DNA of 64,000 nucleotides from an uncultured Clostridia bacterium (GCA_934254725.1 CAKQLR010000003.1:27235-91234), one strand, 5' to 3'. Numbered from the stretch's first letter, positions 16,647 to 26,023 are shown. Made by a program: numbers and translations. Notes: generated from the letters alone by a model not told the origin.

Positions 16647-17756
16647 ATGGATAAAATCATAAAACTGACCCCGGCGATAAAAGATTACGTCTGGGGTGGA
16701 GAAAAGCTTAAAAAGTACGGCAAAACGGCGGATACTAATATCGCCGAAACTTGGGAACTTTCTTTTCATAAAGACGGCCTGTGTCTGTGCGAGGACGGCA
16801 CTCCCTTGCGCGACGCGGTAACCGCTGCGGATCTCGGCGAAAACGTTAAGGATTTTCCCTTCTTCCCTATGCTCATTAAGCTGATAGACGCCAAGGACAA
16901 TCTTTCGGTGCAGGTTCACCCGTCCGACGAATACGCCCTTAAAAACGAAGGACAGTTCGGCAAAACCGAAATGTGGTACGTTGTAGAGGCGGACGAGGGC
17001 GCGGGGCTTTACCTCGGCTTAAAAAAGGACGTGACGAAAGAAGAATTTGCCGCTTCCATAGAAAACAACACAGTGCTTTCCCTTTTAAACTTCGTCAAAG
17101 TGAAAAAAGGCGACCATTACTTTATCAAGTCCGGAACCATTCACGCCATAGGCAAGGGCTGCACGATATGCGAAATACAGCAAAACAGCAACCTGACATA
17201 CCGCGTTTACGACTACGACAGACGTGATAAAAACGGCAACCCCAGAGAGCTTCACGTGGAAAAGGCAAAATTAGTAGCAGATCTCCACGGCAAGAAACCC
17301 GTCTCCGTAGATATAGAAGAACCCGGTTGCCGCCTTATCGGTTGCAGCAAATATTTCACCGTAAGGTATGCCGAAGTGAACGGTAACGCAACGTTCGATG
17401 CAACCGCTCAAAGCTTTTTCGCCGTAACGGTGGTTGCGGGCAATTGCGATATAGAAGGCAGAACGGCAAGCGCGGGCGATACGTTCTTCGTCCCCGCAGG
17501 CTACGGAAGATTCACGTTGAGCGGCAATGCGGAAGTTATTCTTTCCGACGTAGAAAAATACTTTGCGACCGTCACCCGCGACGATATTTCCGTTAAAGCC
17601 GAAGTGGTTTCTTCAAACGGCAACGTTATAGCCGTAGGAATGAAGCGCATAGAAAATGAAAATCCGGAAGAAGAGAAAAGCAGACTTCTTGAAAAAATCC
17701 TTCTTTTCCTCGGTATGGATACAAGCGATTTATCCGGAATAAAATCAGATTTTTAA
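16647..17756 (+). CDS. manA: Mannose-6-phosphate isomerase, class I
   Basis: 369 aa. Interconverts mannose-6-phosphate and fructose-6-phosphate with a bound zinc. Zinc ligands are visible as Gln89 and His91 (VQVHPSDEYA), Glu108 (KTEMWY) and His166 (GTIHAIGKG), followed by CEIQQNSNLTYRVYDYDR, the class I signature. A C-terminal cupin half follows. The ribosome site is weak (AAAGAGAA). It fits a carbohydrate-using lifestyle but sits in backbone DNA rather than within a sugar operon. Confidence 0.95.
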   Translation: MDKIIKLTPAIKDYVWGGEKLKKYGKTADTNIAETWELSFHKDGLCLCEDGTPLRDAVTAADLGENVKDFPFFPMLIKLIDAKDNLSVQVHPSDEYALKNEGQFGKTEMWYVVEADEGAGLYLGLKKDVTKEEFAASIENNTVLSLLNFVKVKKGDHYFIKSGTIHAIGKGCTICEIQQNSNLTYRVYDYDRRDKNGNPRELHVEKAKLVADLHGKKPVSVDIEEPGCRLIGCSKYFTVRYAEVNGNATFDATAQSFFAVTVVAGNCDIEGRTASAGDTFFVPAGYGRFTLSGNAEVILSDVEKYFATVTRDDISVKAEVVSSNGNVIAVGMKRIENENPEEEKSRLLEKILLFLGMDTSDLSGIKSDF

Positions 17757-17765
17757 AACATAAAA

Positions 17766-17792
17766 ACGCCCTATATCAAACATAAACGGCGT
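17766..17792 (+). repeat. Dispersed intergenic element, copy 8 (hairpin)
   Basis: ACGCCCTATATCAAACATAA then ACGGCGT. Arms ACGCC/GGCGT pair, with an A run before and TATTTT after, so it could also terminate manA transcription. Confidence 0.6.
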
Positions 17793-17819
17793 ATTTTATA
17801 AATATTCAGGAGTAAAAAC

Positions 17820-18635
17820 ATGAGCGAAAACTGCACACACGATTGCTCTACCTGCAGCGAAAATTGTTCGGAAGCGAACGCTATTCCGAAGGAAAAACTG
17901 AACGAGCTTTCTTCCGTAAAAAAAGTAATTGCGGTAGTAAGCGGCAAAGGCGGAGTAGGTAAATCTTCTATAACGGCTATGCTTGCCGTACTCGCAAGAA
18001 GAAAAGGCTTTGAAACGGCTGTGCTCGACGCGGACATCACAGGTCCTTCCATTCCTAAAATGTTCGGGCTTACGGAAAAGGCGGAAGGCTCCGAAACGGG
18101 AATTTTCCCCGTAAGAACCAAGACGGGCATCAAAACCATGTCTTTAAACCTTCTTCTCGAAAACGACACAGACCCGGTTGTCTGGCGCGGTCCGGTCATT
18201 GCCGGTTGCGTAAAGCAATTCTGGACGGACGTCATCTGGGACAAAGTGGATTATATGTTCGTGGATATGCCCCCGGGAACGGGCGACGTTCCGCTGACGG
18301 TATTCCAGTCCCTGCCCGTTGACGGAATAATCATCGTAACCACCCCGCAGGAGCTTGTTTCGATGATAGTGGAAAAAGCCGTTAAAATGGCGGAACTTAT
18401 GAACATCCCCGTCCTCGGCATTGTTGAAAATATGGCGTACTTCAAGTGCGATCAATGCGGCAAAAAACACTATATTTACGGCAAGGGCGACGTTAAAAAA
18501 GTCGCCGAAGAACACAATATAAAACTGACGGCGGAGCTTCCCGTAAACCCCGCGCTCACCTCTCTTTGCGACAAGGGGCTTATCGAACTGTTTGAAGAAA
18601 CGGCGCTCGACGAGCTTTCGGACGGCATAGAGTAA
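17820..18635 (+). CDS. Mrp/NBP35 family iron-sulfur cluster carrier ATPase
   Basis: 271 aa. ParA/MinD-like P-loop ATPase with the deviant Walker A GKGGVGKS at 42-49, switch motif DADITGPSIP and FVDMPPGTGDVPL. The scaffold CxxC is Cys210/Cys213 in FKCDQCGKKH. The N-terminus adds four cysteines (Cys5, 9, 12, 16), an NBP35-like ferredoxin-type cluster absent from many bacterial Mrp proteins. It carries or delivers Fe-S clusters in the cytoplasm. It lies 30 bp upstream of mnmA on the same strand. Confidence 0.93.
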   Translation: MSENCTHDCSTCSENCSEANAIPKEKLNELSSVKKVIAVVSGKGGVGKSSITAMLAVLARRKGFETAVLDADITGPSIPKMFGLTEKAEGSETGIFPVRTKTGIKTMSLNLLLENDTDPVVWRGPVIAGCVKQFWTDVIWDKVDYMFVDMPPGTGDVPLTVFQSLPVDGIIIVTTPQELVSMIVEKAVKMAELMNIPVLGIVENMAYFKCDQCGKKHYIYGKGDVKKVAEEHNIKLTAELPVNPALTSLCDKGLIELFEETALDELSDGIE

Positions 18636-18665
18636 AAAATTCAACACCCGTTTAAGGAAACCATA

Positions 18666-19757
18666 ATGAAAAAAACCGTAGTCGTCGGCATGAGCGGAGG
18701 AGTAGACAGCTCCGTCGCCGCCCTTCTTCTTAAAAACCAAGGTTACAACGTAATAGGACTTTTTATGGTCAACTGGGAAGAAACCGACGAGAACGGTTGC
18801 TGCACGGCGGACGATGATTATTCGGACGTACGCAGGGTGGCTAACCTTATAGGCATTCCCTACTACACCGTAAATTTCGCAAAGGAATATTACGACAGAG
18901 TTTTCTCGTACTTTTTAAAAGAATATTCCGCCGGCAGAACGCCTAATCCGGACGTCCTCTGCAATCGTGAAATTAAGTTCGGTCCGTTCTTAAAGTATGC
19001 GGAAGAGCTTGGCGCAGACTACATAGCCACAGGGCATTACTGCGGTATTTCGCACGAAAACGGCATAAATTACCTTTTGAAAGCAAAGGATCAGAACAAG
19101 GACCAGACGTACTTTTTAAACCAGCTTTCGCAAAGTCAGCTTGAAAAAGTACTCTTCCCTCTTGCAGATCTCGATAAGACCGAAGTAAGAAAAATAGCAG
19201 AAGAAAACGGGCTTGCCACCGCCGCGAAAAAGGATTCGACGGGCATCTGTTTTATAGGCGAAAGAAACTTCAGAAAGTTTTTAATGAACTATCTCCCCGC
19301 GCAGGAGGGCGAAATAAGAACTTACGACGGCAGGGTTCTCGGCAAACACTACGGGCTTATGTACTACACGATAGGTCAGAGAAAAGGGCTTGACATAGGC
19401 GGGCAAAAGGGCGACGAAGGACGTTGGTTCGTTATAGAAAAGGACTTAAAAAACAATATTCTTTACGTTGCGCACGGCTGCGAGGAAAAGCTGTATTCTT
19501 CCGCCCTGGAAATGGACGCCTGCAACTGGATTCCCTTTCCGCCCGAAAAGAAAGATTTTCATTGCACCGCAAAGTTCCGCTACCGCCAGCCGGAACAGGG
19601 CTGTACGGTTCACATACGCGGCGAAAACGGCACAAAGAGAAGCATTCTTGTAGAGTTTGACGAAAAGCAACGCGCCATAACCGAAGGTCAATTCGCGGTA
19701 TTCTACGATGGCGAAAAATGCATCGGCGGAGGCGTTATAGAAAAGGCAATTTTTTAA
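18666..19757 (+). CDS. mnmA: tRNA-specific 2-thiouridylase MnmA
   Basis: 363 aa. Thiolates U34 of tRNA-Lys, -Glu and -Gln. PP-loop GMSGGVDSS at 8-16, catalytic Cys99 (NPDVLCNREIKF) and Cys195 (STGICFIGERNF), then YYTIGQRKGL of the middle domain and a C-terminal beta-barrel. The upstream Fe-S carrier is a plausible functional partner, because some MnmA/TtuA-type thiolases use Fe-S clusters, but no Fe-S ligand set is evident here. The sulfur donor desulfurase is not in the window. Confidence 0.96.
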   Translation: MKKTVVVGMSGGVDSSVAALLLKNQGYNVIGLFMVNWEETDENGCCTADDDYSDVRRVANLIGIPYYTVNFAKEYYDRVFSYFLKEYSAGRTPNPDVLCNREIKFGPFLKYAEELGADYIATGHYCGISHENGINYLLKAKDQNKDQTYFLNQLSQSQLEKVLFPLADLDKTEVRKIAEENGLATAAKKDSTGICFIGERNFRKFLMNYLPAQEGEIRTYDGRVLGKHYGLMYYTIGQRKGLDIGGQKGDEGRWFVIEKDLKNNILYVAHGCEEKLYSSALEMDACNWIPFPPEKKDFHCTAKFRYRQPEQGCTVHIRGENGTKRSILVEFDEKQRAITEGQFAVFYDGEKCIGGGVIEKAIF

Positions 19758-19808
19758 TTAAAATTTCAGATGATTTTTTAATTGATTTTACGGGTCGTTT
19801 TTATAAAA

Positions 19809-19834
19809 GTGCGCTAAATCGCACAAAAACGGCT
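19809..19834 (+). repeat. Dispersed intergenic element, copy 9
   Basis: GTGCGCTAAATCGCACAAAA then ACGGCT, plus orientation, in the 85-bp gap between mnmA and the tRNA gene. Internal GTGCG/CGCAC can pair. Confidence 0.6.
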
Positions 19835-19842
19835 TGTTTTAT

Positions 19843-19919
19843 GTACCCGTAGTGTAACTGGATAACATTATGGCCTCCGACGCCATCGAGTTCGGGTTCG
19901 AGCCCCGACGGGTACACCA
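19843..19919 (+). tRNA. tRNA-Arg (anticodon CCG)
   Basis: 77 nt with encoded CCA. Acceptor stem GTACCCG pairs with CGGGTAC, discriminator A. The anticodon arm is ATGGC-CTCCGAC-GCCAT, giving anticodon CCG (codon CGG). The T arm is TCGGG-TTCGAGC-CCCGA. All stems are complete. Confidence 0.97.
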
Positions 19920-19956
19920 ATTTTCGAGGACTTCGCTTTTTTGTCCAAATAAAAAC

Positions 19957-19985
19957 AGACAGGTTTTTATCCCTGTCTTTTTTTA
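19957..19985 (+). terminator. Intrinsic terminator after tRNA-Arg
   Basis: Perfect arms AGACAGG/CCTGTCT with an 8-nt loop, followed by a long T run. Confidence 0.85.
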
Positions 19986-20060
19986 TTTCTCCTTTTTTGC
20001 TTGTCCTCTCTTCATTTCCCCGTCGCATTTACGAAATAATGTAGCGCGCCCTATCGGAAA

Positions 20061-20762
20061 TCACATGGCTTTTCGCGTGTTTCGGGCTTCAACAGCCTCA
20101 TAACATCCGTGATATTTGTTGTTTAACTTTATAAACAACCTCACAGCAAAGCGGAACGCGGTTACAAGCAACGCGTAATATACGGCAATTAAAATTGCGT
20201 TCAGTGACATATTTCGGAATAAAAACAAAAACTCCGGTTTGATTATGTAGTATATAAATGTTATACCGCGCATTTCCATATCGTAGAACACCAAAGCCCA
20301 ACTCAGCATGGCAAAAATCGTTACCCATATTTTTAGCCTGTCTGTTTTGTTTAATGCGTTCGTTCTGAATAAATGAATTCCCGCAACAAACAGAAACCCG
20401 TGACTAAAACAGCTGATTAAAACCTCTTTTAAGGTAAAACTGTTTGCGACCGTGAATCCGAATAAAGAATAAAACGTAAAATAACCCAAGCCTGCCATTA
20501 TTCCGTAAAACGCGCCTACGCCGTAAAGAGATTTTATTTTAAAGACCAAAATAACGCACATCAAAAAGTATGTTACGGAGCTTATTTCTACGGGGATAGC
20601 TAAATACCCCCTTACGTTCTGCATAACGTAATAAACAAGTTTGTACACAAACACCACTATGCTTAAAATCCTTAAAATAAGTTCGTTTCTCTTCGTTTTT
20701 TCGAGAAAATGACTTAATAAAAACATAACTGCAAAACTGCAAGCGCTTACTAAATTGAACAT
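20061..20762 (-). CDS. Polytopic membrane protein, YwaF/TMEM164-like
   Basis: 233 aa with seven hydrophobic helices. The YLAIPVEISSVTYFLMC segment and the ISCFSHGFLFVAGIHLF helix resemble the TIGR02206/YwaF (TMEM164) family of putative acyltransferases, but the match is by pattern only. The start has AAAGGAGAG about 6 nt upstream. Its 3' end overlaps no other gene. No function is assignable. Confidence 0.7.
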   Translation of the reverse strand: MFNLVSACSFAVMFLLSHFLEKTKRNELILRILSIVVFVYKLVYYVMQNVRGYLAIPVEISSVTYFLMCVILVFKIKSLYGVGAFYGIMAGLGYFTFYSLFGFTVANSFTLKEVLISCFSHGFLFVAGIHLFRTNALNKTDRLKIWVTIFAMLSWALVFYDMEMRGITFIYYIIKPEFLFLFRNMSLNAILIAVYYALLVTAFRFAVRLFIKLNNKYHGCYEAVEARNTRKAM

Positions 20763-20801
20763 TTTTTCTCTCCTTTGTCAAAAAAAACTATTATGTCTTA
20801 T

Positions 20802-20828
20802 AGACTATTAAATATTATATAGTAGTCT
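20802..20828. promoter_or_regulatory. Inverted repeat upstream of the YwaF-like gene
   Basis: AGACTA at 20802-20807 and TAGTCT at 20823-20828, arms of 6 bp separated by 15 bp, in an AT-rich promoter region 40 bp upstream of the start. Candidate operator only. Confidence 0.35.
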
Positions 20829-20941
20829 GTTAAAAAAATATATCGCCCTCAGGCAACATATTTTTAAATATCAAAGCAAAAATTCGGTTTTATATAATAT
20901 ATTGAAGTAATTTCGTATGTTTTGCAAACTTGCTTTACTTC

Positions 20942-21643
20942 TTACATAAACCAGTTCCACACGTGCCAGGGTTCAAAAGAGCCTGCAGCAATACACATGG
21001 AAGCATACCCGATTATAAATGCGGCTAAGAAGCAAACAAGCCCTATAATCGCAACTAATTTCAATTTGAATGCAGTCTTTTTGGAAATCGCGGGGTGCAT
21101 GGAAATCGACGGATAAGCTCTGTCGTTTGCCGTATTTTTACACCATCTTACATAGACCTTTCCCCACTGTTTTGCGTACATAAACAAGTAAAACGTTCCG
21201 ATTGCGGAAAGCACCGAAAGACCGATGCAGGCAATACCTAAAAGTAACGCAGGGAAATACGGGATATACGGAATAAGCTCTGCGATATTAACGGTTGTAA
21301 TCAGGCAGCCGCCGGTAACGAGACACGCGACTGAAAAACCGCCGAGCGCAATAACCGACGCCCATATCAACACATACACCATCGCAGCGGGAACAGACAA
21401 AAACACCAGACCGGTAACTTTAACGCCTTTCTTTAATTTATTTTCGGGTTCGGCTTTCGGCAAATATTCTTTTGCTATTTCCTTCGGCGAAGAAAGTTTC
21501 TTTACAATTTCTTCTTCCGTCAACCCCTCCTCGAGTTTAAATTCAAAATGACCTTCGAATTCCGAAATAATATCGTCTATTTCGTCAACATTGTTTAACT
21601 TAAGCTCTTTTCTTAATTCGTCAAGATATTCTTGCTTTGTCAT
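20942..21643 (-). CDS. DUF1700 (HAAS domain) membrane protein
   Basis: 233 aa. The N-terminal 65 residues form the HAAS/DUF1700 helical module (YLDELRKELK...EIDDIISEFEGHFEFKLEEGLTEEE). Three to four membrane helices follow (about 75-105, 110-150, 185-215). It lies 1 bp from the PadR gene, the classic PadR-DUF1700 operon in which PadR controls the membrane partner, often linked to envelope stress or antimicrobial response. The partner process here is unknown. Confidence 0.88.
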   Translation of the reverse strand: MTKQEYLDELRKELKLNNVDEIDDIISEFEGHFEFKLEEGLTEEEIVKKLSSPKEIAKEYLPKAEPENKLKKGVKVTGLVFLSVPAAMVYVLIWASVIALGGFSVACLVTGGCLITTVNIAELIPYIPYFPALLLGIACIGLSVLSAIGTFYLFMYAKQWGKVYVRWCKNTANDRAYPSISMHPAISKKTAFKLKLVAIIGLVCFLAAFIIGYASMCIAAGSFEPWHVWNWFM

Positions 21644-21644
21644 A

Positions 21645-21959
21645 TTATTTTTCTCCTTGTATTATTTTATTTACGATTGCCGTAAAACTCAGCCACTCTG
21701 CCGAGTCGTTTTCGAATTCTTCTTTCCCGAGTTGCGTTAACGAATAATATTTTCTCGGCGGTCCGCCGCTGTCCTCGGATAAATACGTTTTAACAAGCCC
21801 GTCGGCTTTTAATTTTCTTAAAATCGGGTACACCGTGCCGTCCGATATATCTATCTGATTTGAAATATATTCGGAAAGTTCGTATCCGTACATATCCTTT
21901 TTACTGAGTATTGCCAGAATACACAGTTCGATAACGCCTTTTTTATATTGAATATTCAC
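21645..21959 (-). CDS. PadR family transcriptional regulator
   Basis: 104 aa, the short PadR subfamily. The winged helix is seen in KGVIELCILAILSKKDMYGYELSEYI and ISDGTVYPILRKLKADGLVKTYL. The start is GTG with AAGGTGG 7 nt upstream. A perfect palindrome overlapping its own -35 box suggests autorepression. It is cotranscribed with the DUF1700 gene. Confidence 0.93.
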   Translation of the reverse strand: MNIQYKKGVIELCILAILSKKDMYGYELSEYISNQIDISDGTVYPILRKLKADGLVKTYLSEDSGGPPRKYYSLTQLGKEEFENDSAEWLSFTAIVNKIIQGEK

Positions 21960-21994
21960 TCTATCGCCACCTTTTTTATTTTGTTTACTACTAT

Positions 21995-22025
21995 ATATTA
22001 TTCAATAGTTGACGGTTTGTCAACT
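21995..22025 (-). promoter_or_regulatory. PadR operon promoter with overlapping palindrome
   Basis: On the minus strand: TTGACA (22018-22023), 17-bp spacer, TAATAT (21995-22000). AGTTGAC-ggttt-GTCAACT at 22007-22025 is a perfect 7-bp-arm inverted repeat that covers the -35 box, well placed for PadR autorepression. Confidence 0.75.
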
Positions 22026-22108
22026 GTTTTTATCAAAAAAATAAAAAAAGTTTAAAAATTTTGAATTCAAGCCTGTACAGCTTCGGATTTTTAGCTCATT
22101 ATAACAAC

Positions 22109-22139
22109 AAAAGCAGCCACATTCAATGTGACTGCTTTT
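22109..22139 (-). terminator. Hairpin downstream of the surface-protein operon
   Basis: AAAAGCAG...CTGCTTTT with an inner CACATT/AATGTG stem; one mismatch only. It lies 60 bp past the stop of the last operon gene and before the PadR promoter, so it likely ends the 10-kb minus-strand operon. Confidence 0.65.
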
Positions 22140-22198
22140 ATAAAAAACGCATCAAGCGCTTTCTGTGAAAAACGAATTATTATATCGTTTAAAGCTTT

Positions 22199-24484
22199 TT
22201 ATTTGAATTTTCTTGACTTTTTAAAACCGTAAACGGCAAAGCCCAGGAATACCAGACATACAAAAGACTGAGCGATTGCAATACTGCCCGAACAACCCGA
22301 AGAAGATTCCGAAGGTTTATCACCAGTGCTGTTTCCGCCGCCCACGATATTCATTTCGACACTGCAATCGAAACCGCCGTATTCGAACTTAACCGTGCAC
22401 GTACCCGAAGCAGTATTATCGAACCCGCTGAAATACACGTCGTTATGAGCCAACGAAATTTCGCCTATTCTGCCGCTCTGGAAAGTCAGTTTTAAAGAAC
22501 CGTCTCTCAAGTCGATAATTTCGCCCACGTTGTATTCTGTTTTAGGGCTGTCTTTAATTTCGATGGCAAGCAGAACGTCCTGCAATACGTTGATCGTAAA
22601 ATCGCATTCGCAACCTTCGTATTTTATCTTCAGGGTTTGTTCTCCTGCGTCGGTACTGTAATAGCCCTCGTAACTTACGGACTCGTCTCCCAAATCCACT
22701 ATAACGAAATCTACGCTGTTACCTTTTGCCGTGCCCGCCTCAAACCAGGCTTTAAGCTTGCTACCGCTTAAATCCAGGCTTTCATAGCCCGTGTAATACT
22801 TTTTATCGGCAGTTTCGATTACCTCGATCGCTCTTATATAATCGGAACACTCCAAATCCACATCACACGTGTATGTGTTGCCGTTCGCCCCAAAGGATAA
22901 CTCAACCGTATTCTTACCTATTTGCGAAAGCTTTTCGAGCGAAGTAACGCAATCGCTCATCGAAACGTACGTCAGAGAGTTGTCGGCAAATTCAACTTTT
23001 AATCTTCCGCCGCTGAGATCCAATTTTTTATTATACAAAAACTTTTCCGCAGCGGGCATATCGGAAACGGAAACCTTGCTCACCTGAGCGGCTTCGCGTA
23101 CGGTGATAGCGACGGGGACGTCTTTTTTATTAAGATTACCGTCCGTGGCTGTTACCGTAACATTATAAGTACCAGTGCTGTCGGGGGTAAAAGAAATACC
23201 CGATTCGTTAAGCGATACGTCCGAACCGTCTTGTTTTTTAACGGTATACGATAAATCCGCGCCGTATCCGACCGCTCCCGATTTAGCCGTTACTACGGAT
23301 AAATCCACAGGGAATCCCACTACGCCGCTATTCAGCGTGTCGGGTACCGTAACCACGGGTTCGCCTTGATATTTATAGACGGAAGAAACTTTAAGCCCGG
23401 AAAGGTACGCGCCGCCGTCCGCCTTATCGTTGTCGCTGGCATCGGTAATACGAACATATATCACTTTTGAAGAGTCCAAAAACTTTGTAACATCTAAAGT
23501 ATATATTTGTTTATCCGCAGACCTCGAACCGCAAAGTATATCCGTCCACAACGCCAAAGAAGTGTACGCGGCAGGTTCTTCGCTTGTAATCTTGTTGCCG
23601 GTAGAAACGGACAATCTGAAAGTTCCCCAGACGTCTGCTTTCAACAACAAATTAGAAAAAACGTAGTTATCGGTATCTTCTTCGGGGACGCTGAATTTGT
23701 ATACTCCGTAGGGTGCATCTATCAAAGCGTAAGAGCAGTGCGACAAATTGTTGCCCACTTCGCCGTTGCTTATGTAGGTGTTATACATAACGCCCTTATA
23801 AGTGTCGGTAGTTTTTTCGCCGTAAATACGGTAAGCGTCGTCTTTTAAATCTTTGACGGTTGCGGCAAAACCCGTTTCTTTTTCAGTATAAACTTCAGGG
23901 AAAAATTCGCTTTCCGCTACAGAACCGTCGTGGAAGAACCTAAGACGGTCTACAACCTGCAACGAACCGCCTATCTTCGGGTTGCTTCTCATTCTGAAAA
24001 ACAGCCTGTCCGTTTCGGGTTTCCCGTTCAGATACTCCTCGGCAAAGACGTCGATGGTCGTATAAATGTGTTTAACGCCCGCCATCGGATCGAAAACTTT
24101 ATAATTCTCAAAATCGTCGGTCGTGGAAATTAACATTACGCCGTCGCCGCTGAAAACGCCGTCTATATAAAAATGTTTTGTGTCTTTCGGGATATCCACG
24201 GCGTAGTCTATATAATTTTCTACGTTCCCGGTCTGTCCGCCTACCAAACGAATTTTAAACGTGGGGTTCGACATAATGGAAGAACCGAGTTCGTCATAGA
24301 AGTCCGCCCCTTCATAAATCTGACAGTCGTAAAAACTTTTAACGGTCATATCTATAACGGTGCCCGTTTTAATTTCAGCCGCCGCGATTGTATTTCCGAA
24401 AAGAGAAAAAGCAGTTCCCGTTACCGCGGCGAACAACACCGCGGTAAGTAAACTTAAAATTATTTTTTTTAATGACTTAATCAT
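22199..24484 (-). CDS. Cell-surface protein with Ig-like repeats and Gly-Cys C-terminal tail
   Basis: 761 aa. A signal peptide (about 1-37) leads into two beta-sandwich segments (to about 375), then one Ig-like domain and three tandem Big_3-like repeats (about 475-555, 560-645, 648-725), each with an L-D-L-S/R-G/D-G-x-L-K pattern. The C-terminus has a Ser/Gly linker, SGCSGS, a hydrophobic helix and the basic end KKSRKFK. There is no LPxTG. The N-terminal half is related to the next protein upstream in the operon (shared FFHDG/FAHNG and YVRITDASDN/YVRFSDATGV stretches). Probable role: glycan binding or adhesion at the cell surface. It is the last gene of the operon. Confidence 0.8.
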   Translation of the reverse strand: MIKSLKKIILSLLTAVLFAAVTGTAFSLFGNTIAAAEIKTGTVIDMTVKSFYDCQIYEGADFYDELGSSIMSNPTFKIRLVGGQTGNVENYIDYAVDIPKDTKHFYIDGVFSGDGVMLISTTDDFENYKVFDPMAGVKHIYTTIDVFAEEYLNGKPETDRLFFRMRSNPKIGGSLQVVDRLRFFHDGSVAESEFFPEVYTEKETGFAATVKDLKDDAYRIYGEKTTDTYKGVMYNTYISNGEVGNNLSHCSYALIDAPYGVYKFSVPEEDTDNYVFSNLLLKADVWGTFRLSVSTGNKITSEEPAAYTSLALWTDILCGSRSADKQIYTLDVTKFLDSSKVIYVRITDASDNDKADGGAYLSGLKVSSVYKYQGEPVVTVPDTLNSGVVGFPVDLSVVTAKSGAVGYGADLSYTVKKQDGSDVSLNESGISFTPDSTGTYNVTVTATDGNLNKKDVPVAITVREAAQVSKVSVSDMPAAEKFLYNKKLDLSGGRLKVEFADNSLTYVSMSDCVTSLEKLSQIGKNTVELSFGANGNTYTCDVDLECSDYIRAIEVIETADKKYYTGYESLDLSGSKLKAWFEAGTAKGNSVDFVIVDLGDESVSYEGYYSTDAGEQTLKIKYEGCECDFTINVLQDVLLAIEIKDSPKTEYNVGEIIDLRDGSLKLTFQSGRIGEISLAHNDVYFSGFDNTASGTCTVKFEYGGFDCSVEMNIVGGGNSTGDKPSESSSGCSGSIAIAQSFVCLVFLGFAVYGFKKSRKFK

Positions 24485-24526
24485 TAAAACAGCTCCTTAA
24501 AACTAATGATATTTGCCCTCGTAAAC

Positions 24527-26023
24527 TTAACGAGATTTTTTACGGAGCAACGTAGCCGAAAAACCTAAAACCATCAAAGCAGCCATAATGTTTACGGACA
24601 TGATACTGCTTCCGCAACCGCCGTCTTCTTCATTGCCGGAGGGTTCAGTGCCGCTGCCAGTATCGCCGGTATTATCTCCGCTGTTACCGGAACTGCTGTC
24701 GTCGGGACCGGGAGCAGGTGTCTCTTCTTCTACGGTAATAGTGAGTTCTTCACTTGCAACGCCGTCGATTACAACTTTAATTTTGTAAGTTCCGGCTGCG
24801 GTATCGGTGCCTAAAGTATACGTTAATGCCGTATAATCTTCCACTACGGTATCGTTTACGTACCATACAACGGTAGCGGGAGTTGTGGTTGCGGGGGTGT
24901 GAGCCGCTGTAACGGTAACAGCCGTACCTACGGTAACGGTAGTATTATCCGCGCTTAAAGATACAGCGGTGATTGTGGGATCTTCTTCTTCGTAATATCC
25001 CGTCAAAGACATGCCTATTACCTGAGCACCGCCGCCGGAAACGCCCGTTGCGTCGGAAAATCTTACATATAAACCGCCGTTTTCGTTCAGATAGTCGGTT
25101 ACGTCAATCGTGTATTCGGTTACTGCCGCGGTAAACGGGCACAAAACGAACTGCCAGTTTTCAACTCCGAAAGGATCCGGGGTGCCTTCACCGGTATAAA
25201 TAGCAACGGCTGCGTCGCACGCGAAAACAAGCTTTAATTTAGCGCCTGCGAAACCATTTTCCATATCCAACGTATTAACGCCGTCGAATTTATAGGTCAG
25301 AACGCCGCCGTGTACCTTACCGCTGCGCGAAGCGTCGATGGGGAAGCCGCCGTCCGCATAACGAACGCCGCTCTCGAGCTGTCCGCCGACGGACATATTG
25401 CTTACAAAAAATTCTGAATCGAAATTGCTGTTTTCGCTATCCACGCTGAATCCGACGGTATCCGTCGTATAGTAACTCGGGAAGGTTTCCCCTGCAGTAA
25501 GAATAGTTCCGTTGTGTGCAAAGTTAACGTAATCGCGCAGTTTGAAAGATTTATTGTCCGCCGAACCGGTAACTTTAATATACACGGTACCCGTGTGCTG
25601 AACGCCTTCGAGCAAGTTCGAAGTATCCGCTATCTGTAAATCCTGATCTACGCTCCATTTTTTAGAATAGCTTTCGCCGTCGGTAGAAACGGATAAAGCA
25701 ACGGTATTAAAACAGCTTGATATTTTCAATATCGTAGTATCTTCGGGAAGAAGAATTTTCCAGACTATGTAACTGTCCTCACCATTTTTTCGACCGAATC
25801 TCGTTTCGCTGTTTCCTCCGCCGTAATCGGTCAAACCGGTTTCTACATTCTCGTAAGCGTCGGTCATATTTACCTGGTCTACAACGTAAAACGCGTTTTC
25901 TCTCATATCGATTTCGGGTTTGGAGGGTGTTGCCGCCTCATCTGCAGAAACCGAAGTAACGCCGCAGAGAGCAGTTACTGCCATCGCAAAAGCGATCAAT
26001 AAAGTAAGTAATTTTTTCTTCAT
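24527..26023 (-). CDS. Cell-surface beta-sandwich protein with Gly-Cys C-terminal tail
   Basis: 498 aa. Signal peptide with cleavage near SVSADEA, two beta-sandwich segments (about 35-190 and 190-345) resembling carbohydrate-binding jelly rolls, and one Ig-like domain (about 352-432). A Ser/Gly/Asp/Thr linker follows, then GGCGSS, a hydrophobic helix and RKKSR. It is a shorter paralogue of its downstream neighbour. The start has an AAGGAG-type site. It probably binds the substrate of the adjacent lipoproteins and importer (inference from context). Confidence 0.8.
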   Translation of the reverse strand: MKKKLLTLLIAFAMAVTALCGVTSVSADEAATPSKPEIDMRENAFYVVDQVNMTDAYENVETGLTDYGGGNSETRFGRKNGEDSYIVWKILLPEDTTILKISSCFNTVALSVSTDGESYSKKWSVDQDLQIADTSNLLEGVQHTGTVYIKVTGSADNKSFKLRDYVNFAHNGTILTAGETFPSYYTTDTVGFSVDSENSNFDSEFFVSNMSVGGQLESGVRYADGGFPIDASRSGKVHGGVLTYKFDGVNTLDMENGFAGAKLKLVFACDAAVAIYTGEGTPDPFGVENWQFVLCPFTAAVTEYTIDVTDYLNENGGLYVRFSDATGVSGGGAQVIGMSLTGYYEEEDPTITAVSLSADNTTVTVGTAVTVTAAHTPATTTPATVVWYVNDTVVEDYTALTYTLGTDTAAGTYKIKVVIDGVASEELTITVEEETPAPGPDDSSSGNSGDNTGDTGSGTEPSGNEEDGGCGSSIMSVNIMAALMVLGFSATLLRKKSR

